Below are positions 9,308 through 19,795 of a DNA stretch of 61,574 nt, in pieces. The notes beneath the pieces were generated by a model. It was not told where the DNA came from. It worked only from the letters and a program-made list of their open reading frames with translations, and did no database searches. Both the position numbers and the translations under genes were made by a program. This stretch comes from an uncultured Prochlorococcus sp. (GTDB lineage Bacteria > Cyanobacteriota > Cyanobacteriia > PCC-6307 > Cyanobiaceae), in contig CACGNA010000005.1 in assembly GCA_902574425.1 (NCBI GenBank), positions 1 through 61,574 of the forward strand, in the 5' to 3' direction. Numbering within the stretch: the first letter of the stretch is position 1; every line of letters begins with the position of its first letter.

Positions 9308-9889
9308 AAATGTTAATCTTGACTGTCCATAATCTCTAACATCTATAATTTCCCATAAATTACTTTTTTTAATATACAGGTTTGGAGAATGTTCACAAAT
9401 AACTATTGAATCTTTTTTCAAAAAATTACAATTAAATATTTGAATTAAAACTAATTCATGGAAATTGACATCATATGGCGGGTCTAGATAAACAAAATCA
9501 AATTTTAATTTATTTAAATCCATATTTTTTGATGATAAGTTTCTCTCGTAATTTGGCTTTGTCCAGTTCAAAACATCTTTACAAATAACATCAATATCAT
9601 TTTTTCTTACATCCATATCCTGCAACGAAAGTAGATTTTTTAAACAAATTTTTGAGTTGTTTTTGTTTTTTTCAATTGCAATAATTTTTCTTGCACCATG
9701 ATTATATGCTTCACAAGATATGGCCCCAGTTCCACTAAATAAGTCTAACCAGTTACTATTTTCAACTCTATTATTCAATATATTAAATATAGCCTCCCTA
9801 ACTCTTAAAGTTGTAGGTCTTGTGGAAATATTTTTAGGACTTTGGAGTCTTTTACCTCCTATTAATCTTAAGTTTGTCTTCATCCGCAA
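9248..9889 (-). CDS. rsmD: 16S rRNA G966 N2-methyltransferase RsmD
   Basis: SAM-dependent methyltransferase acting on 16S rRNA during 30S assembly. 213 aa. The N-terminus [12 protein letters not shown] and [15 protein letters not shown] are RsmD signatures; the SAM motif is [16 protein letters not shown] and the catalytic motif is YLDPPYD. The second Met ([10 protein letters not shown]) is an equally plausible start two codons in. The last 19 residues and stop are encoded antisense to the 3' half of petG, so the tail may be a lineage-specific extension. 7 bases separate it from hisH upstream. Confidence 0.93.
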   Translation of the reverse strand: MRMKTNLRLIGGKRLQSPKNISTRPTTLRVREAIFNILNNRVENSNWLDLFSGTGAISCEAYNHGARKIIAIEKNKNNSKICLKNLLSLQDMDVRKNDIDVICKDVLNWTKPNYERNLSSKNMDLNKLKFDFVYLDPPYDVNFHELVLIQIFNCNFLKKDSIVICEHSPNLYIKKSNLWEIIDVRDYGQSRLTFLIKVQHSRTSSVLIPCTYE

Positions 9890-9896
9890 TTATGAT

Positions 9897-10514
9897 TTAT
9901 TGAATATTACTAAGCCATCTTCTCAAAAGTTTTTCTCCGGTATTACCAGATTTTTCTGGATGAAATTGACAGGCCAATAAATTATCATTCTCAATAATCG
10001 CTGTTAATTTTTCAGAACCATAATTAACCTGAGCTGCAATAATATTGAAGTCATCTGGGATTGCATGATAGGAATGTACAAAATAGACCCAATTATTTAG
10101 TTCTTCTAGCTCTAATAAAGTATTTGGTTTTGTAGGTAAAAGTTTGCACCAACCCATGTGAGGGATTCTTTGATTGACGATATTAGGTATTTTTTGTATT
10201 TTTCCGTTTAAAATTCCAAGTCCTTGAACTTTTCCTTCATCACTAGATTCAAAAAGGAGTTGAAGACCTAAACAAATGCCTAAAAAAGACTTCCCAGTAT
10301 TAATCCAGTTTTTCAAATCAGTTATCAAGTCCGTATTTATAAGATTAATCATTGCAGGATCAAATGATCCTACTCCCGGAAGTATTATCGCCTTACAATC
10401 CTTTGATTCATTAAAGTTTTTAATTAATAGTATTTCTTCTCCAAGACTTTCTAGAGATTTTGTTACGGAATGAATGTTACCCATCCCATAGTCTATAAGT
10501 CCAATTTTATGCAA
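9897..10514 (-). CDS. hisH: Imidazole glycerol phosphate synthase, glutamine amidotransferase subunit
   Basis: Supplies ammonia from glutamine to HisF in histidine synthesis, producing IGP and AICAR. 205 aa, typical. The class I amidotransferase triad is complete: Cys81 in GICLGLQLLF, and His185 and Glu187 in CQFHPEKSG. The N-terminal IGLIDYGMGNIHSV is the HisH signature. hisF is not in the window. It lies 10 bases downstream of trxA and 7 bases upstream of rsmD on the minus strand, so the three probably share a transcript. Confidence 0.96.
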   Translation of the reverse strand: MHKIGLIDYGMGNIHSVTKSLESLGEEILLIKNFNESKDCKAIILPGVGSFDPAMINLINTDLITDLKNWINTGKSFLGICLGLQLLFESSDEGKVQGLGILNGKIQKIPNIVNQRIPHMGWCKLLPTKPNTLLELEELNNWVYFVHSYHAIPDDFNIIAAQVNYGSEKLTAIIENDNLLACQFHPEKSGNTGEKLLRRWLSNIQ

Positions 10515-10524
10515 AGCTCTTTAT

Positions 10525-10848
10525 TTATAAATGCTTAGTTAAAGTGCTGGAAAGAGTTGCTTTTGGTACAGCTCCAACAACAGTGTCAACTTTTTGACCT
10601 CCTTTAAAGATCATTAATGTTGGAATACTTCTAATTCCATATTGGCTAGCAACATTTGGGTTCTCATCTGTATTTAATTTAAAAACTTTAATTTTCCCTT
10701 CAAAGTCTTTTGAGATTTCTTCTACAACTGGTGCAACCATCCTACATGGGCCACACCATGGTGCCCAAAAATCGACCAATACTGGTAGATCACTTTGCAG
10801 TACATCCTTGTCAAATGAAGAATCAGTTACGGCTGGAGCTGATGACAT
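10525..10848 (-). CDS. trxA: Thioredoxin
   Basis: 107 aa m-type thioredoxin that reduces disulfides on Calvin-cycle and other target enzymes. The redox site WCGPC is at residues 31-35 within [16 protein letters not shown], and the cis-proline loop is [12 protein letters not shown]. No signal peptide, so it is cytoplasmic. Yfr1 lies about 90 bases upstream on the same strand and ends in its own terminator, so trxA should have a separate promoter in 10849-10940. OpcA (25476) belongs to a family known to be thioredoxin-responsive in other cyanobacteria. Confidence 0.97.
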   Translation of the reverse strand: MSSAPAVTDSSFDKDVLQSDLPVLVDFWAPWCGPCRMVAPVVEEISKDFEGKIKVFKLNTDENPNVASQYGIRSIPTLMIFKGGQKVDTVVGAVPKATLSSTLTKHL

Positions 10849-10939
10849 AATTTACGTATTCCTTTTAGAAAATTTAGCAGGCAAATCTTTTAAGTGATGA
10901 TTTCATTACAGATAAAATAATATAAGTAACAAAATATCT

Positions 10940-10962
10940 AAAAAAAGCCCGACTAATCGGGC
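10940..10962 (-). terminator. Rho-independent terminator of Yfr1
   Basis: Perfect 6-bp GC-rich stem (10947-10952 with 10957-10962) with a 4-base loop. On the minus strand it is followed by seven T (complement of the A run 10940-10946). It forms the 3' end of Yfr1 and may also stop read-through from guaB. It is the only textbook intrinsic terminator I found in the window. Confidence 0.9.
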
Positions 10963-10995
10963 GATTTAGTGTGTGAGGAGTATGGGGTTTCCCCC
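10941..10995 (-). ncRNA. yfr1: Small regulatory RNA Yfr1
   Basis: About 55 nt on the minus strand. It opens with a GGGG-AAA-CCCC hairpin (10984-10995), continues with the single-stranded core ACTCCTCACAC (complement of 10971-10981), and ends in the hairpin GCCCGA-TTAG-TCGGGC followed by a T run. This three-part layout, the 11-nt core and the position between guaB and trxA are the known marks of cyanobacterial Yfr1, which pairs with mRNAs, notably outer-membrane porin messages, near their ribosome sites. The match rests on recalled knowledge of Yfr1; the structure is read directly. Confidence 0.95.
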
Positions 10996-11079
10996 ATCAT
11001 TTAATAATAACTCCTAATGCGAAAATTATTCAATTAAATGCTTAATTAACTAAGTTTATATAATTTTACTCAAAATAAA

Positions 11080-12255
11080 CTATTTACCCATCCCAATCTG
11101 CTGAGCTTTTTGATAAACTTTACCCTCTGTTAGAAGAGATGGTGCAATAACTATTTCAACCTCTTGCATTTCTTTAATGTTTTTAGCCCCAAGGGTACTC
11201 ATTGAAGTTCTAATAGCACCTAATAAATTATGTGTACCATCATCCAGTAAGGCAGGTCCTTTAATTATCCTTTCTAATGATCCTGTAGACCCAACTTCTA
11301 TTCTTGTACCCCTTGGCAATAAAGGACTGGGAGTAGCCATACCCCAGTGGAATCCTTTACCTGGAGCATTTGAGGATTTAGCTATTGGCGAGCCAATCAT
11401 TACAGCATCTGCACCACATGCTAAACATTTACAAATATCTCCCCCCGTCACAATTCCTCCATCCCCAATAATAGGAATGTAACGACCACTTTCTTTAAAA
11501 TAATTATCTCTTGCAGAACTACAATCAGCTATTGCAGTTGCTTGAGGGATTCCAATTCCTAATACACCTCTTGAAGTACATGCTGCTCCAGGGCCTATGC
11601 CAACCATTAATCCTGCAACTCCAGACTGCATAAGAAGTTTAGCAACTTCATAAGTAACACAATTGCCAGCTACAACTGGGACTTTCATAGATTTACAGAG
11701 ATCTTTAATATTTAAGGTTTCTTTACCTTCCATACCAAGATGCTCAGTAGATACGACGGTTCCTTGAAGGAAAAATAAATCTATATTGGAATTATTAAGA
11801 GTTTCTTTAAATTTAATGGCCGCTTGGGGAGTCCCACTAAAGGCAGCAATACCTCCTTTTTCTTTAACCTCATTTATTCTTTTTAAAATTAATTCCTCTT
11901 TAACGGGTTCACTGTATATCTTCTGCATTAATGGAACAAAATCATTTTTCCCGACTGATGCTATTTGATTTAGTATTTTATCAGGATTTTCATATCGTGT
12001 TTGTATACCCTCCATATTAATAACACCAAGGGCACCTAATTTAGTAAGTTCTACAGCCGTATTAACATCAACAACGCTGTCCATAGCACTAGCCACAATT
12101 GGAACTTCTCTCTTTATGTCTCCTAAGAGCCATGAAGGATCAGTCAAATCGTAATCAAGTGTTCTTTTTCCAGGGACTAAAGCTATTTCATCAATGCCAT
12201 AAGCCCTTCTGACTTTTTTGTTTAAACCAAGTTCAATATTCACGAAATTTTTCAT
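11080..12255 (-). CDS. guaB: IMP dehydrogenase-family protein (GuaB3-like, no CBS domains)
   Basis: TIM-barrel enzyme of the IMPDH/GMP reductase family, 391 aa. The catalytic cysteine is Cys226 in GIGPGAACTSRGV, followed by the flap-proximal VIGDGGIVTGGDICK. Classical GuaB has about 490 aa with two CBS domains inserted after the N-terminal strands; here the barrel is continuous and no CBS sequence is seen, which fits the GuaB3 subgroup of cyanobacteria and actinobacteria. Whether it makes XMP or acts as a GMP reductase cannot be decided here. It is divergent from gyrA across 167 bases. Confidence 0.85.
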   Translation of the reverse strand: MKNFVNIELGLNKKVRRAYGIDEIALVPGKRTLDYDLTDPSWLLGDIKREVPIVASAMDSVVDVNTAVELTKLGALGVINMEGIQTRYENPDKILNQIASVGKNDFVPLMQKIYSEPVKEELILKRINEVKEKGGIAAFSGTPQAAIKFKETLNNSNIDLFFLQGTVVSTEHLGMEGKETLNIKDLCKSMKVPVVAGNCVTYEVAKLLMQSGVAGLMVGIGPGAACTSRGVLGIGIPQATAIADCSSARDNYFKESGRYIPIIGDGGIVTGGDICKCLACGADAVMIGSPIAKSSNAPGKGFHWGMATPSPLLPRGTRIEVGSTGSLERIIKGPALLDDGTHNLLGAIRTSMSTLGAKNIKEMQEVEIVIAPSLLTEGKVYQKAQQIGMGK

Positions 12256-12422
12256 TTATTCTGATTAAATTAACAACTAAAGGGGTAATAAGCCAAGGTT
12301 TATTCAAAAACAACAGATTTTTTTTTAATTTGTGTGTAAATGTGAGTATTTGGGAATTAAATATATCTTTTTTTTTATTCATTATGACAATCAGCGATTA
12401 TTATTAAAGAAAGGTTTTTTGT

Positions 12423-15035
12423 ATGTCTGATATTGTAGATTCCGGGAACTCTGGATTAAGCGAAGATAACGATCGAATTATTCAGACCGACTTAAGAAAT
12501 GAGATGTCTCGTTCTTATCTCGAGTATGCAATGAGCGTCATAGTTGGTCGTGCGCTTCCAGATGCAAGGGATGGATTAAAGCCTGTTCATAGAAGAATTC
12601 TTTATGCAATGTATGAACTTGGTTTAACTAGCGGCAGGCCTTACAGAAAATGTGCAAGAGTTGTTGGGGAAGTACTTGGCAAATACCACCCCCATGGTGA
12701 CACTGCTGTTTATGATGCTTTGGTTAGGATGGCTCAGGATTTTTCAATGAGGATGCCACTAATAGATGGTCATGGAAATTTTGGTTCAGTAGATAACGAC
12801 CCTCCCGCAGCAATGAGATATACAGAATCTCGTCTACAGTCTCTTACAGATGAAAGTTTACTAGAGGATATTGAATCTGAAACTGTAGATTTTGCTGATA
12901 ATTTTGATGGTTCTCAACAAGAGCCTACAGTTTTACCTGCAAGAATCCCTCAACTACTTTTAAATGGGTCATCTGGAATAGCCGTAGGAATGGCAACCAA
13001 TATTCCACCACATAACTTAGGAGAAGTAATCAATGGGCTCAAATCAATAATCAAAACTCCTTCGATTGAAGATAAAGAACTTTTTGAAATAATTAAGGGT
13101 CCTGATTTTCCCACTGGAGGTCAGATCTTAGGAAGAGATGGCATTAGAGAAACCTTCAAAACAGGAAGAGGTTCAATAACTATGAGAGGTGTAGCAAATA
13201 TTGAGCAAATCAAATCAGCTGGTAGAGCTGAAAAAGATGCAGTAATAATTACGGAACTCCCCTTTCAAACTAACAAAGCGGGTTTGATAGAAAGAATTGC
13301 AGATATGGTTAATGAAAAAAGATTAGAAGGGATTTCTGATATTAGAGATGAAAGTGATCGAGATGGTATGAGAATTGTTATCGAGTTAAAAAGAGATGCC
13401 TATCCACAAGTAGTTTTAAATAATTTATTTAAGTTAACCCCACTTCAAAATAACTTTAGTGCGAATATTCTAGCCCTCGTCAAAGGAGAGCCCACGACTC
13501 TCTCACTTAGAAAAATGTTAGATGTATTTCTAGATTTTAGAGTAGAGACAATAAGGCGAAGAACAGGATTTTTATTAAAAAAGGCAGAAGAAAGAGATCA
13601 TATTGTAAAGGGTCTTTTATTAGCTTTAGGTGTGCTGGATGAAATCATCAATCTAATAAGATCAGCGAAAGATTCAACTTCAGCTCGAGAACGATTACAA
13701 ACCGATCATGAATTATCTTCCACACAGGCAGACGCAATTTTACAAATGCAGTTAAGAAGATTAACAGCTCTTGAGGCCGATAAAATCAAATCAGAACATG
13801 ATGAATTAACAAAAAAAATCGACCAATATCAGCAAATATTAAATAGTAATGAAAGAATTTTTGAAATTATTCTTGAAGAACTTAATAAAATAGATGAAAA
13901 ATTCTCTTCTCCAAGGAAAACAGAAATATTAGATCTAGGCGGTGGATTAGATGATATTGATCTCATAGCTAATGACAGATCAGTAGTTCTATTAACTGAA
14001 GCAGGTTATTTAAAGAGGATGCCTATTAATGAGTTTGAATCTACCAGTCGTGGTTCAAGGGGTAAAGCTGGCACAAAAACCCAAGAAGATGATGACGTGA
14101 AACTATTTATAAGCTGTAACGATCATGATACTCTTTTGCTTTTCAGTGATAGAGGAGTAGCTTATGCTCTCCCAGCATATAGAGTCCCTATGAGTAGCAG
14201 AACAGCAAAAGGTACTCCATCAGTTCAACTTCTTCCAATACCAAGAGAAGAAAAGATAACTTCACTAGTTTCTGTGGATTCTTTTGTCGACGATAGTTAT
14301 TTATTAATGCTAACCAAGGCTGGCTTTATTAAAAGAACTGCACTTTCTGCTTTCTCAAAAATTCGCTCAAATGGATTAATAGCAATTAATCTTGAGGATG
14401 GAGATGCCCTAACCTGGGTCAGATTATCAAAAGAAGGTGATAGTGTTTTAATTGGATCAAAAATAGGAATGGCTATTCATTTCAGACTAGATATCAATGA
14501 ATTAAGGCCACTTGGTAGGACAGCAAGAGGGGTTAAATCAATGAACTTGAGAGAAGGAGACAATTTAGTTTCCATGGACGTTTTAACATCTGATTTAGTT
14601 GATCAATTGGCCAAGATTGAGGATCTTCCAAAAGAAATTGATGAAAATCTTGAAGTTAATTCTTCAGATGGTCCCTGGGTATTAATAGCCAGTGCATTTG
14701 GACTAGGAAAGAGAGTACCTGTAACTCAGTTTAGATTACAAAAAAGAGCAGGGATGGGTTTGAGAGCGATTAAATTCAGAATTAAAGATGATGTACTGGT
14801 TTGTTTGAAGGTCCTTGGCGAGGGAGAAGAATTACTTCTCGTAACAGAAAAAGGTGTAATAGTTAGAACAAACGCAGATAAAATTTCTCAGCAATCCAGA
14901 GCGGCTACTGGAGTAAAATTGCAAAGATTAGATGAAGGTGATCATTTATCAGAAGTGGTATTAGTTCCTCGTGAACAAATAGAGGGGACAGACCAACTTA
15001 GCTCAGGTGAAGAGAATGAAAAAACGAAAGGCTAA
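12423..15035 (+). CDS. gyrA: DNA gyrase subunit A
   Basis: Breakage-rejoining subunit of gyrase, which introduces negative supercoils with GyrB. 870 aa, normal. The active tyrosine is Tyr133 in [10 protein letters not shown]. The quinolone-region helix reads [12 protein letters not shown], with Thr94 at the place of E. coli Ser83. Six beta-pinwheel blades fill the C-terminal part from about residue 515, and GSRGKAGTK (about 543-551) corresponds to the GyrA-box of blade 1, which marks gyrase rather than topoisomerase IV. An AAAGG ribosome site lies about 9 bases before the ATG. The lycopene cyclase gene follows after 9 bases. Confidence 0.97.
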   Translation: MSDIVDSGNSGLSEDNDRIIQTDLRNEMSRSYLEYAMSVIVGRALPDARDGLKPVHRRILYAMYELGLTSGRPYRKCARVVGEVLGKYHPHGDTAVYDALVRMAQDFSMRMPLIDGHGNFGSVDNDPPAAMRYTESRLQSLTDESLLEDIESETVDFADNFDGSQQEPTVLPARIPQLLLNGSSGIAVGMATNIPPHNLGEVINGLKSIIKTPSIEDKELFEIIKGPDFPTGGQILGRDGIRETFKTGRGSITMRGVANIEQIKSAGRAEKDAVIITELPFQTNKAGLIERIADMVNEKRLEGISDIRDESDRDGMRIVIELKRDAYPQVVLNNLFKLTPLQNNFSANILALVKGEPTTLSLRKMLDVFLDFRVETIRRRTGFLLKKAEERDHIVKGLLLALGVLDEIINLIRSAKDSTSARERLQTDHELSSTQADAILQMQLRRLTALEADKIKSEHDELTKKIDQYQQILNSNERIFEIILEELNKIDEKFSSPRKTEILDLGGGLDDIDLIANDRSVVLLTEAGYLKRMPINEFESTSRGSRGKAGTKTQEDDDVKLFISCNDHDTLLLFSDRGVAYALPAYRVPMSSRTAKGTPSVQLLPIPREEKITSLVSVDSFVDDSYLLMLTKAGFIKRTALSAFSKIRSNGLIAINLEDGDALTWVRLSKEGDSVLIGSKIGMAIHFRLDINELRPLGRTARGVKSMNLREGDNLVSMDVLTSDLVDQLAKIEDLPKEIDENLEVNSSDGPWVLIASAFGLGKRVPVTQFRLQKRAGMGLRAIKFRIKDDVLVCLKVLGEGEELLLVTEKGVIVRTNADKISQQSRAATGVKLQRLDEGDHLSEVVLVPREQIEGTDQLSSGEENEKTKG

Positions 15036-15044
15036 TTAAATAAT

Positions 15045-16256
15045 ATGGAAATACTTGATATTTTAATTTTAGGTTCTGGTCCTGCAGCATTATGTTTAGC
15101 TTCAGAATTAGCCAGACAGGATCTAAATATAAAGGGAATATCAACTAAATCTCCAAATGAAAAATGGGAGAATACATATGGTATATGGGCATCTGAATTA
15201 GAGGAATTAGGATTAGAGTCTTTGTTATCTCACAGATGGTGTGAAACAGTTAGTTTTTTTGGGAATGGGGAAAATAAAAGGGGGGATACTCCGACAAAGC
15301 ATAACTACGATTATGGTTTAATAAATCAAGACGCCTTTCAAAATGAACTTTTAAAAAAATGTAAAGGAATTGAATGGTTAAATGAAACAGCAAAAGAAAT
15401 TAGAGAGAAAAATAAACTATCTGAGGTAATTTGTTTATCAGGTATAAGAATAAAGGCGAGATTAGTTATTGATGCAAGTGGTCATAAAAGTAATTTTATA
15501 AAAAGACCTGTTCAAAATGAAATCGCTCAACAAGCTGCATATGGGATTGTGGGTAGATTTTCATCGCCACCTGTTAATAAAGAACAGTTTGTTTTAATGG
15601 ATTTTCGTCCAAATCATTTAAACAATGAAGAAAAGTTGTCGTCTCCTTCCTTTCTTTATGCAATGGATCTGGGAAATGGAACTTTTTTTGTTGAGGAAAC
15701 ATCATTAGCTAGTTATCCGGCATTATCGCAAGAAAATCTAAAAGAAAGACTTTTTAAAAGACTGAATAGTAAGGGTATTAAGGTAAATGAAATTTTTCAT
15801 GAAGAGAAATGCCTTTTCCCAATGAATTTACCCCTCCCATTTAAAAAACAATTTGTACTTGGTTTTGGAGGGGCCGCAAGTATGGTGCATCCTGCATCAG
15901 GCTACATGATCGGATCTTTATTAAGAAGGGCTCCACTCCTTGCAGAAAAATTAGCGATCTTTTTAAAAGAACCTCATCTAAGTTCTCTAGAGCTAGCAAC
16001 AAAAGGTTGGGATATCCTATGGCCTTACGAGTTAACACAAAGGCACAAACTTTACCAATATGGTCTAAGAAGATTAATGAGTTTTGATGAAAGTAGATTA
16101 AGAAGTTTTTTTTCAAATTTCTTTAGATTATCTACGAATGAATGGGTAGGTTTTCTTACTAATACACTTCCACTTCCAAAACTAATTTACGTAATGAGTA
16201 AGATGTTTATAAATTCACCTTTAAAAGTAAAACTAGGAATGCTTAAGTTAAATTAG
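15045..16256 (+). CDS. crtL: Lycopene cyclase, CrtL family
   Basis: FAD-dependent flavoprotein that cyclises the ends of lycopene toward alpha- and beta-carotene. 403 aa, as usual for CrtL. The dinucleotide motif ILILGSGPAALCLASELA starts at residue 6. ARLVIDASGHKS and VLMDFRPNH match plant and cyanobacterial cyclases, as does GYMIGSLLRRAP near the C-terminus. Prochlorococcus carries two paralogues, beta and epsilon; I cannot assign this one with certainty. Nine bases after gyrA, and it ends only 5 bases from the convergent GH57 gene. Confidence 0.85.
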   Translation: MEILDILILGSGPAALCLASELARQDLNIKGISTKSPNEKWENTYGIWASELEELGLESLLSHRWCETVSFFGNGENKRGDTPTKHNYDYGLINQDAFQNELLKKCKGIEWLNETAKEIREKNKLSEVICLSGIRIKARLVIDASGHKSNFIKRPVQNEIAQQAAYGIVGRFSSPPVNKEQFVLMDFRPNHLNNEEKLSSPSFLYAMDLGNGTFFVEETSLASYPALSQENLKERLFKRLNSKGIKVNEIFHEEKCLFPMNLPLPFKKQFVLGFGGAASMVHPASGYMIGSLLRRAPLLAEKLAIFLKEPHLSSLELATKGWDILWPYELTQRHKLYQYGLRRLMSFDESRLRSFFSNFFRLSTNEWVGFLTNTLPLPKLIYVMSKMFINSPLKVKLGMLKLN

Positions 16257-16261
16257 CATTT

Positions 16262-17845
16262 TTATTTTCGCCAATCATCAATATTAATATCTGGGAAAAC
16301 ATTATCCTCTTCCTCAATATCTTCAAGAAATTTTAAATTAATATTGGAATGATTTTTAATCATTCCAATTAATTCCCAGAACCTGAACAAGTGTCTTTCT
16401 ATTCTCTCTTTTGCAAGTTCAGTTGTAGTTCCAGCTCTTAGGATAAAACTCCAATCAGAGGACTCAGAGAGCAGTAATTCTCTTGCTGCTTGATTGAAAA
16501 GTCTTTGAGATAAGTCATCATAAATATTTATCGAGCATAAATCAACAAAAGTCGAGCCTGCTTTTGTGATTTCGGGCACGATCCATGCATTTGCATCATT
16601 AATCCAGTAATTATGGTAACCACCTTGGCCCCAGCTTGATGGAGATGGATCACAAATCTGAAGATTTGGCTTTTGAAGTAAAAATTCTTTTAAATTTGTA
16701 AGCTTAATTGAATATTTACTAGAATTCTTTAAAATATTTTCAATAAACAAAGGTCCCTCATACCACCAATGACCAAATAACTCTGCATCAAATGGAGCTA
16801 CCAATAAAGGCTTAAAGTAAGAAGATAAAGTTAATTTTTCTAATTGTTTGGATCTCGCAAGAAGATAAGCATCAGCATGTTCTGCAGCCTTCTTTTTGGC
16901 TTCATTTTCTAGGTAAAACTCCTTTTCCCCTAATGGTACGTTTTCATCAGTAATCTTATGAAACTTTAAACCCAAAGGTCTTTTAGTTGAAATACCTTTC
17001 TTTTGGAGCTTAGAGATAGGTAATTCCCACCCCAAATCTTTATGAAATTCCCTATAAACTTTATCGCCAGGGAATCCTTCCTTAGCAGACCAAACGGGCA
17101 AGGTTGACTCACTATCTCTACCGAAGAATGCGACTCCTTTTTTAGAACATATTGGGGCATATACACCATACCTAGGCCTTGGAGCAGCATTTAGGATCCC
17201 ATGACCATCTAAGATTGCATATCTAATTCCAGAATTAAATAGTATTTCATCTAAATTTTCATAATATGCACATTCAGGCAACCAAATACCTAAGGGCTTA
17301 GTTCCAAAAATATTTTCATGGCTCTTAATGGCTGTTTTAATTTGTCCGTTAACAGTTTCAGGATTCTCTCTTAATATTGGTAAATATCCATGTGTAGCGG
17401 CACAAGTAAGAATATCTAAATTTCCAGATTTATTTAAAACATTAAACTTCTCAATTAAGTTTCCAGAACATTCTTGCCAATATAAGTACTTCTCATCGAG
17501 ATTCTTAGTTAAAAATGCAGAGGCTTTTTTTCCCTTACCTTCTAACTCATACAAAAAATCATTCCTTGTTTTAATCCAGAGTGGGAAAGTGTCTTGAATT
17601 TGTTTATTATCTAGAAGTGATAATAATGTTGGAGACAAACTAATAGTAAGTTTTGTATTTAGAGGATTTTCTTTTTTGGAGGATTCTATTGCTTGAAGGA
17701 GTGGTATATAGCATTCCAAAATCGCCTGAAATAACCAATCCTCTTCTAAAGAGTTTTTTTCATTTTTCCTTACATAAGGAAGATGAGCATGTAAAACTAT
17801 CGCTAACTGGCCTAAAACATTTTTGCTTGGGTATTGCCCATTCAT
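16262..17845 (-). CDS. Glycoside hydrolase family 57, probable 1,4-alpha-glucan branching enzyme
   Basis: 527 aa GH57 enzyme. The N-terminal LAIVLHAHLPYVR is the family hallmark. The nucleophile is Glu191 in GIWLPECAY and the acid/base candidate is Asp353 in PFDAELFGHWWYEGP, the pattern of the DUF1957-containing branching enzymes rather than GH57 amylases. The C-terminal helical part carries SSDWSFILRAGTTTELA. It would introduce alpha-1,6 branches into glycogen. It is divergent from leuA across 228 bases holding several palindromes and nearly abuts the lycopene cyclase gene at its 3' end. Confidence 0.88.
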   Translation of the reverse strand: MNGQYPSKNVLGQLAIVLHAHLPYVRKNEKNSLEEDWLFQAILECYIPLLQAIESSKKENPLNTKLTISLSPTLLSLLDNKQIQDTFPLWIKTRNDFLYELEGKGKKASAFLTKNLDEKYLYWQECSGNLIEKFNVLNKSGNLDILTCAATHGYLPILRENPETVNGQIKTAIKSHENIFGTKPLGIWLPECAYYENLDEILFNSGIRYAILDGHGILNAAPRPRYGVYAPICSKKGVAFFGRDSESTLPVWSAKEGFPGDKVYREFHKDLGWELPISKLQKKGISTKRPLGLKFHKITDENVPLGEKEFYLENEAKKKAAEHADAYLLARSKQLEKLTLSSYFKPLLVAPFDAELFGHWWYEGPLFIENILKNSSKYSIKLTNLKEFLLQKPNLQICDPSPSSWGQGGYHNYWINDANAWIVPEITKAGSTFVDLCSINIYDDLSQRLFNQAARELLLSESSDWSFILRAGTTTELAKERIERHLFRFWELIGMIKNHSNINLKFLEDIEEEDNVFPDINIDDWRK

Positions 17846-17891
17846 ATTTTTTATAATTTATGCCTAAAATTCTATAAAAAATCAAGATTAA

Positions 17892-17953
17892 CCTTTTATA
17901 AAAGGGAAGCTTTATTCTTAATAAGAATACTTTAATAAAATAAATATTTTATT
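17892..17953. repeat. Cluster of three palindromes in the GH57-leuA divergent gap
   Basis: Three inverted repeats follow one another: a perfect 14-base palindrome at 17892-17905 (CCTTTTATAAAAGG), a 17-base one with a one-base centre at 17913-17929 (TATTCTTAATAAGAATA), and a 9-bp-arm AT repeat with a 2-base centre at 17934-17953. They lie between divergent start codons and so could be operators or promoter elements. AT-rich sequence forms palindromes by chance easily; the first two are the more notable. No small ORF is seen in 17846-18073. Confidence 0.4.
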
Positions 17954-18073
17954 TTTTTTTCAAAATTTTAACCAATATTGTTAAGTAATAATCCTACCCT
18001 CAAATTTTAATTGAACAAAAATCTAGTCAATTTTTTTTTATTAGCTTAATATAAGTTTAAGTAATTCCGGTTT

Positions 18074-19714
18074 ATGTCCAAAGATCCTGGAAGAATTTTG
18101 ATCTTTGATACAACTCTTCGAGATGGAGAGCAATCTCCGGGTGCCAGTTTAAATCTTGAAGAAAAACTTGCTATCGCCCATCAATTAGCAAGATTGGGAG
18201 TAGATGTTATTGAGGCTGGATTCCCTTTTGCAAGTCCCGGAGATTTTAAAGCTGTTAATAAAATTGCTAGTGCTGTAGGGAAAGAAAATGGTCCCATAAT
18301 ATGTGGTTTAGCTAGAGCTTCAAAGAGCGACATAAAAGCATGTTATGAAGCAGTGAGTCCAGCTCCCAAGAAAAGAATACATACTTTTATTGCAACAAGT
18401 GATATACATCTAAAACATAAACTTAAAAAATCCAGAAAAGATGTTCTTCACATAGTTCCAGAAATGGTTAATTATGCAAAATCATTAGTAGATGATATCG
18501 AGTTTTCTTGTGAAGATGCCTCAAGGAGTGATCCTGATTTTTTATACGAAGTGATTCAACTAGCAATTTCTGCAGGAGCGACAACGATAAATATCCCTGA
18601 TACTGTTGGATTTACAACCCCTACTGAATTTGGTAGATTAATTGCCGATATAAATAAAAATGTTCCAAATATTGATGAGGCAGTAATATCAGTTCATGGT
18701 CATAATGATTTAGGTTTAGCAGTTGCCAATTTTCTAGAGGCGGTAAAAAATGGAGCGAGACAACTAGAATGTACGATTAATGGAATTGGAGAAAGAGCAG
18801 GAAATGCCTCTCTTGAAGAATTAGTAATGGCATTGCATGTTAGGAAAAGCTTTTTTAATAGTTTTTTCAAAAGAAATCCAGATTCACCAACGCCTCTTAC
18901 AGCTATAAGAACAAAAGAGCTAACAAAAACCTCTAGGCTCGTTTCCAACCTAACTGGAATGATTGTTCAACCTAATAAAGCAATTGTGGGAGCTAACGCT
19001 TTTGCACATGAGTCAGGCATTCATCAGGATGGAGTCTTAAAAAATAGACTAACTTACGAAATTATAGATGCAAAAACTGTTGGTTTGAGTGACAACAAAA
19101 TATCCTTGGGAAAACTTAGTGGAAGAAGTGCAGTAAGAGCAAGATTAGAAGAGATGGGATATGACTTAAACAGGGAGGATTTGAATGATGCTTTTGCTCG
19201 TTTTAAGGATTTAGCTGATAGGAAACGAGAAATTACGGATAGAGACTTAGAAGCAATTGTTAGTGAACAAGTACAGCTTCCAGAAGCTAAATTTCAATTA
19301 AGTCTTGTACAAGTAAGTTGCGGGAACGCATCTAAACCTACAGCCACCATCACTCTTCTAAATACTGAAGATAATACTGAGGATACTGCTGTATCAATAG
19401 GGACTGGACCAGTTGATGCTGTATGCGAGGCTTTAAATAAATTAGCTAAAGTTCCTAATGAATTAATCGAATTTTCTGTAAAGTCGGTAACAGAAGGTAT
19501 TGATGCGTTGGGCGAAGTAACAATAAGAATAAGAAGGGATAATAAGATTTATTCTGGTCATTCTGCTGACACGGATGTTGTTGTCGCAGCTGCAACTGCT
19601 TACGTTAATGCTTTAAATAGGCTTGTATTTTCTGAGAAAAAAAATTCAATTCACCCACAATTTGATAATTTAGAAAATTCTGAGAAAACATTTCTATCTA
19701 ATCCTGCAAATTAA
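18074..19714 (+). CDS. leuA: 2-isopropylmalate synthase
   Basis: Condenses 2-oxoisovalerate with acetyl-CoA, the first committed step to leucine. 546 aa, typical for the long form. The N-terminal catalytic barrel starts [16 protein letters not shown], the metal-binding HGHNDLG is near residues 213-219, and [14 protein letters not shown] follows. The C-terminal LeuA dimer domain (about 390-520) carries the leucine feedback site in this family; [21 protein letters not shown] is its end. The upstream gap holds palindromes that may be regulatory. Confidence 0.96.
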   Translation: MSKDPGRILIFDTTLRDGEQSPGASLNLEEKLAIAHQLARLGVDVIEAGFPFASPGDFKAVNKIASAVGKENGPIICGLARASKSDIKACYEAVSPAPKKRIHTFIATSDIHLKHKLKKSRKDVLHIVPEMVNYAKSLVDDIEFSCEDASRSDPDFLYEVIQLAISAGATTINIPDTVGFTTPTEFGRLIADINKNVPNIDEAVISVHGHNDLGLAVANFLEAVKNGARQLECTINGIGERAGNASLEELVMALHVRKSFFNSFFKRNPDSPTPLTAIRTKELTKTSRLVSNLTGMIVQPNKAIVGANAFAHESGIHQDGVLKNRLTYEIIDAKTVGLSDNKISLGKLSGRSAVRARLEEMGYDLNREDLNDAFARFKDLADRKREITDRDLEAIVSEQVQLPEAKFQLSLVQVSCGNASKPTATITLLNTEDNTEDTAVSIGTGPVDAVCEALNKLAKVPNELIEFSVKSVTEGIDALGEVTIRIRRDNKIYSGHSADTDVVVAAATAYVNALNRLVFSEKKNSIHPQFDNLENSEKTFLSNPAN

Positions 19715-19795
19715 AATATTTCTTAGGATTATTAAGTAGCTTTAAAAACAGTCTCGTCATACTGTAGATTAATCAATTAGTTAAAGCAGTAAATA

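Noticed and set aside
11177-11482. 101-codon plus-strand frame inside the IMPDH gene
   Set aside because: Antisense to conserved barrel motifs around the C-terminal half.
19750-19767. ACAGT-N8-ACTGT inverted repeat after leuA as a terminator
   Set aside because: Only 5-base arms, a wide loop and no T run; likely chance.
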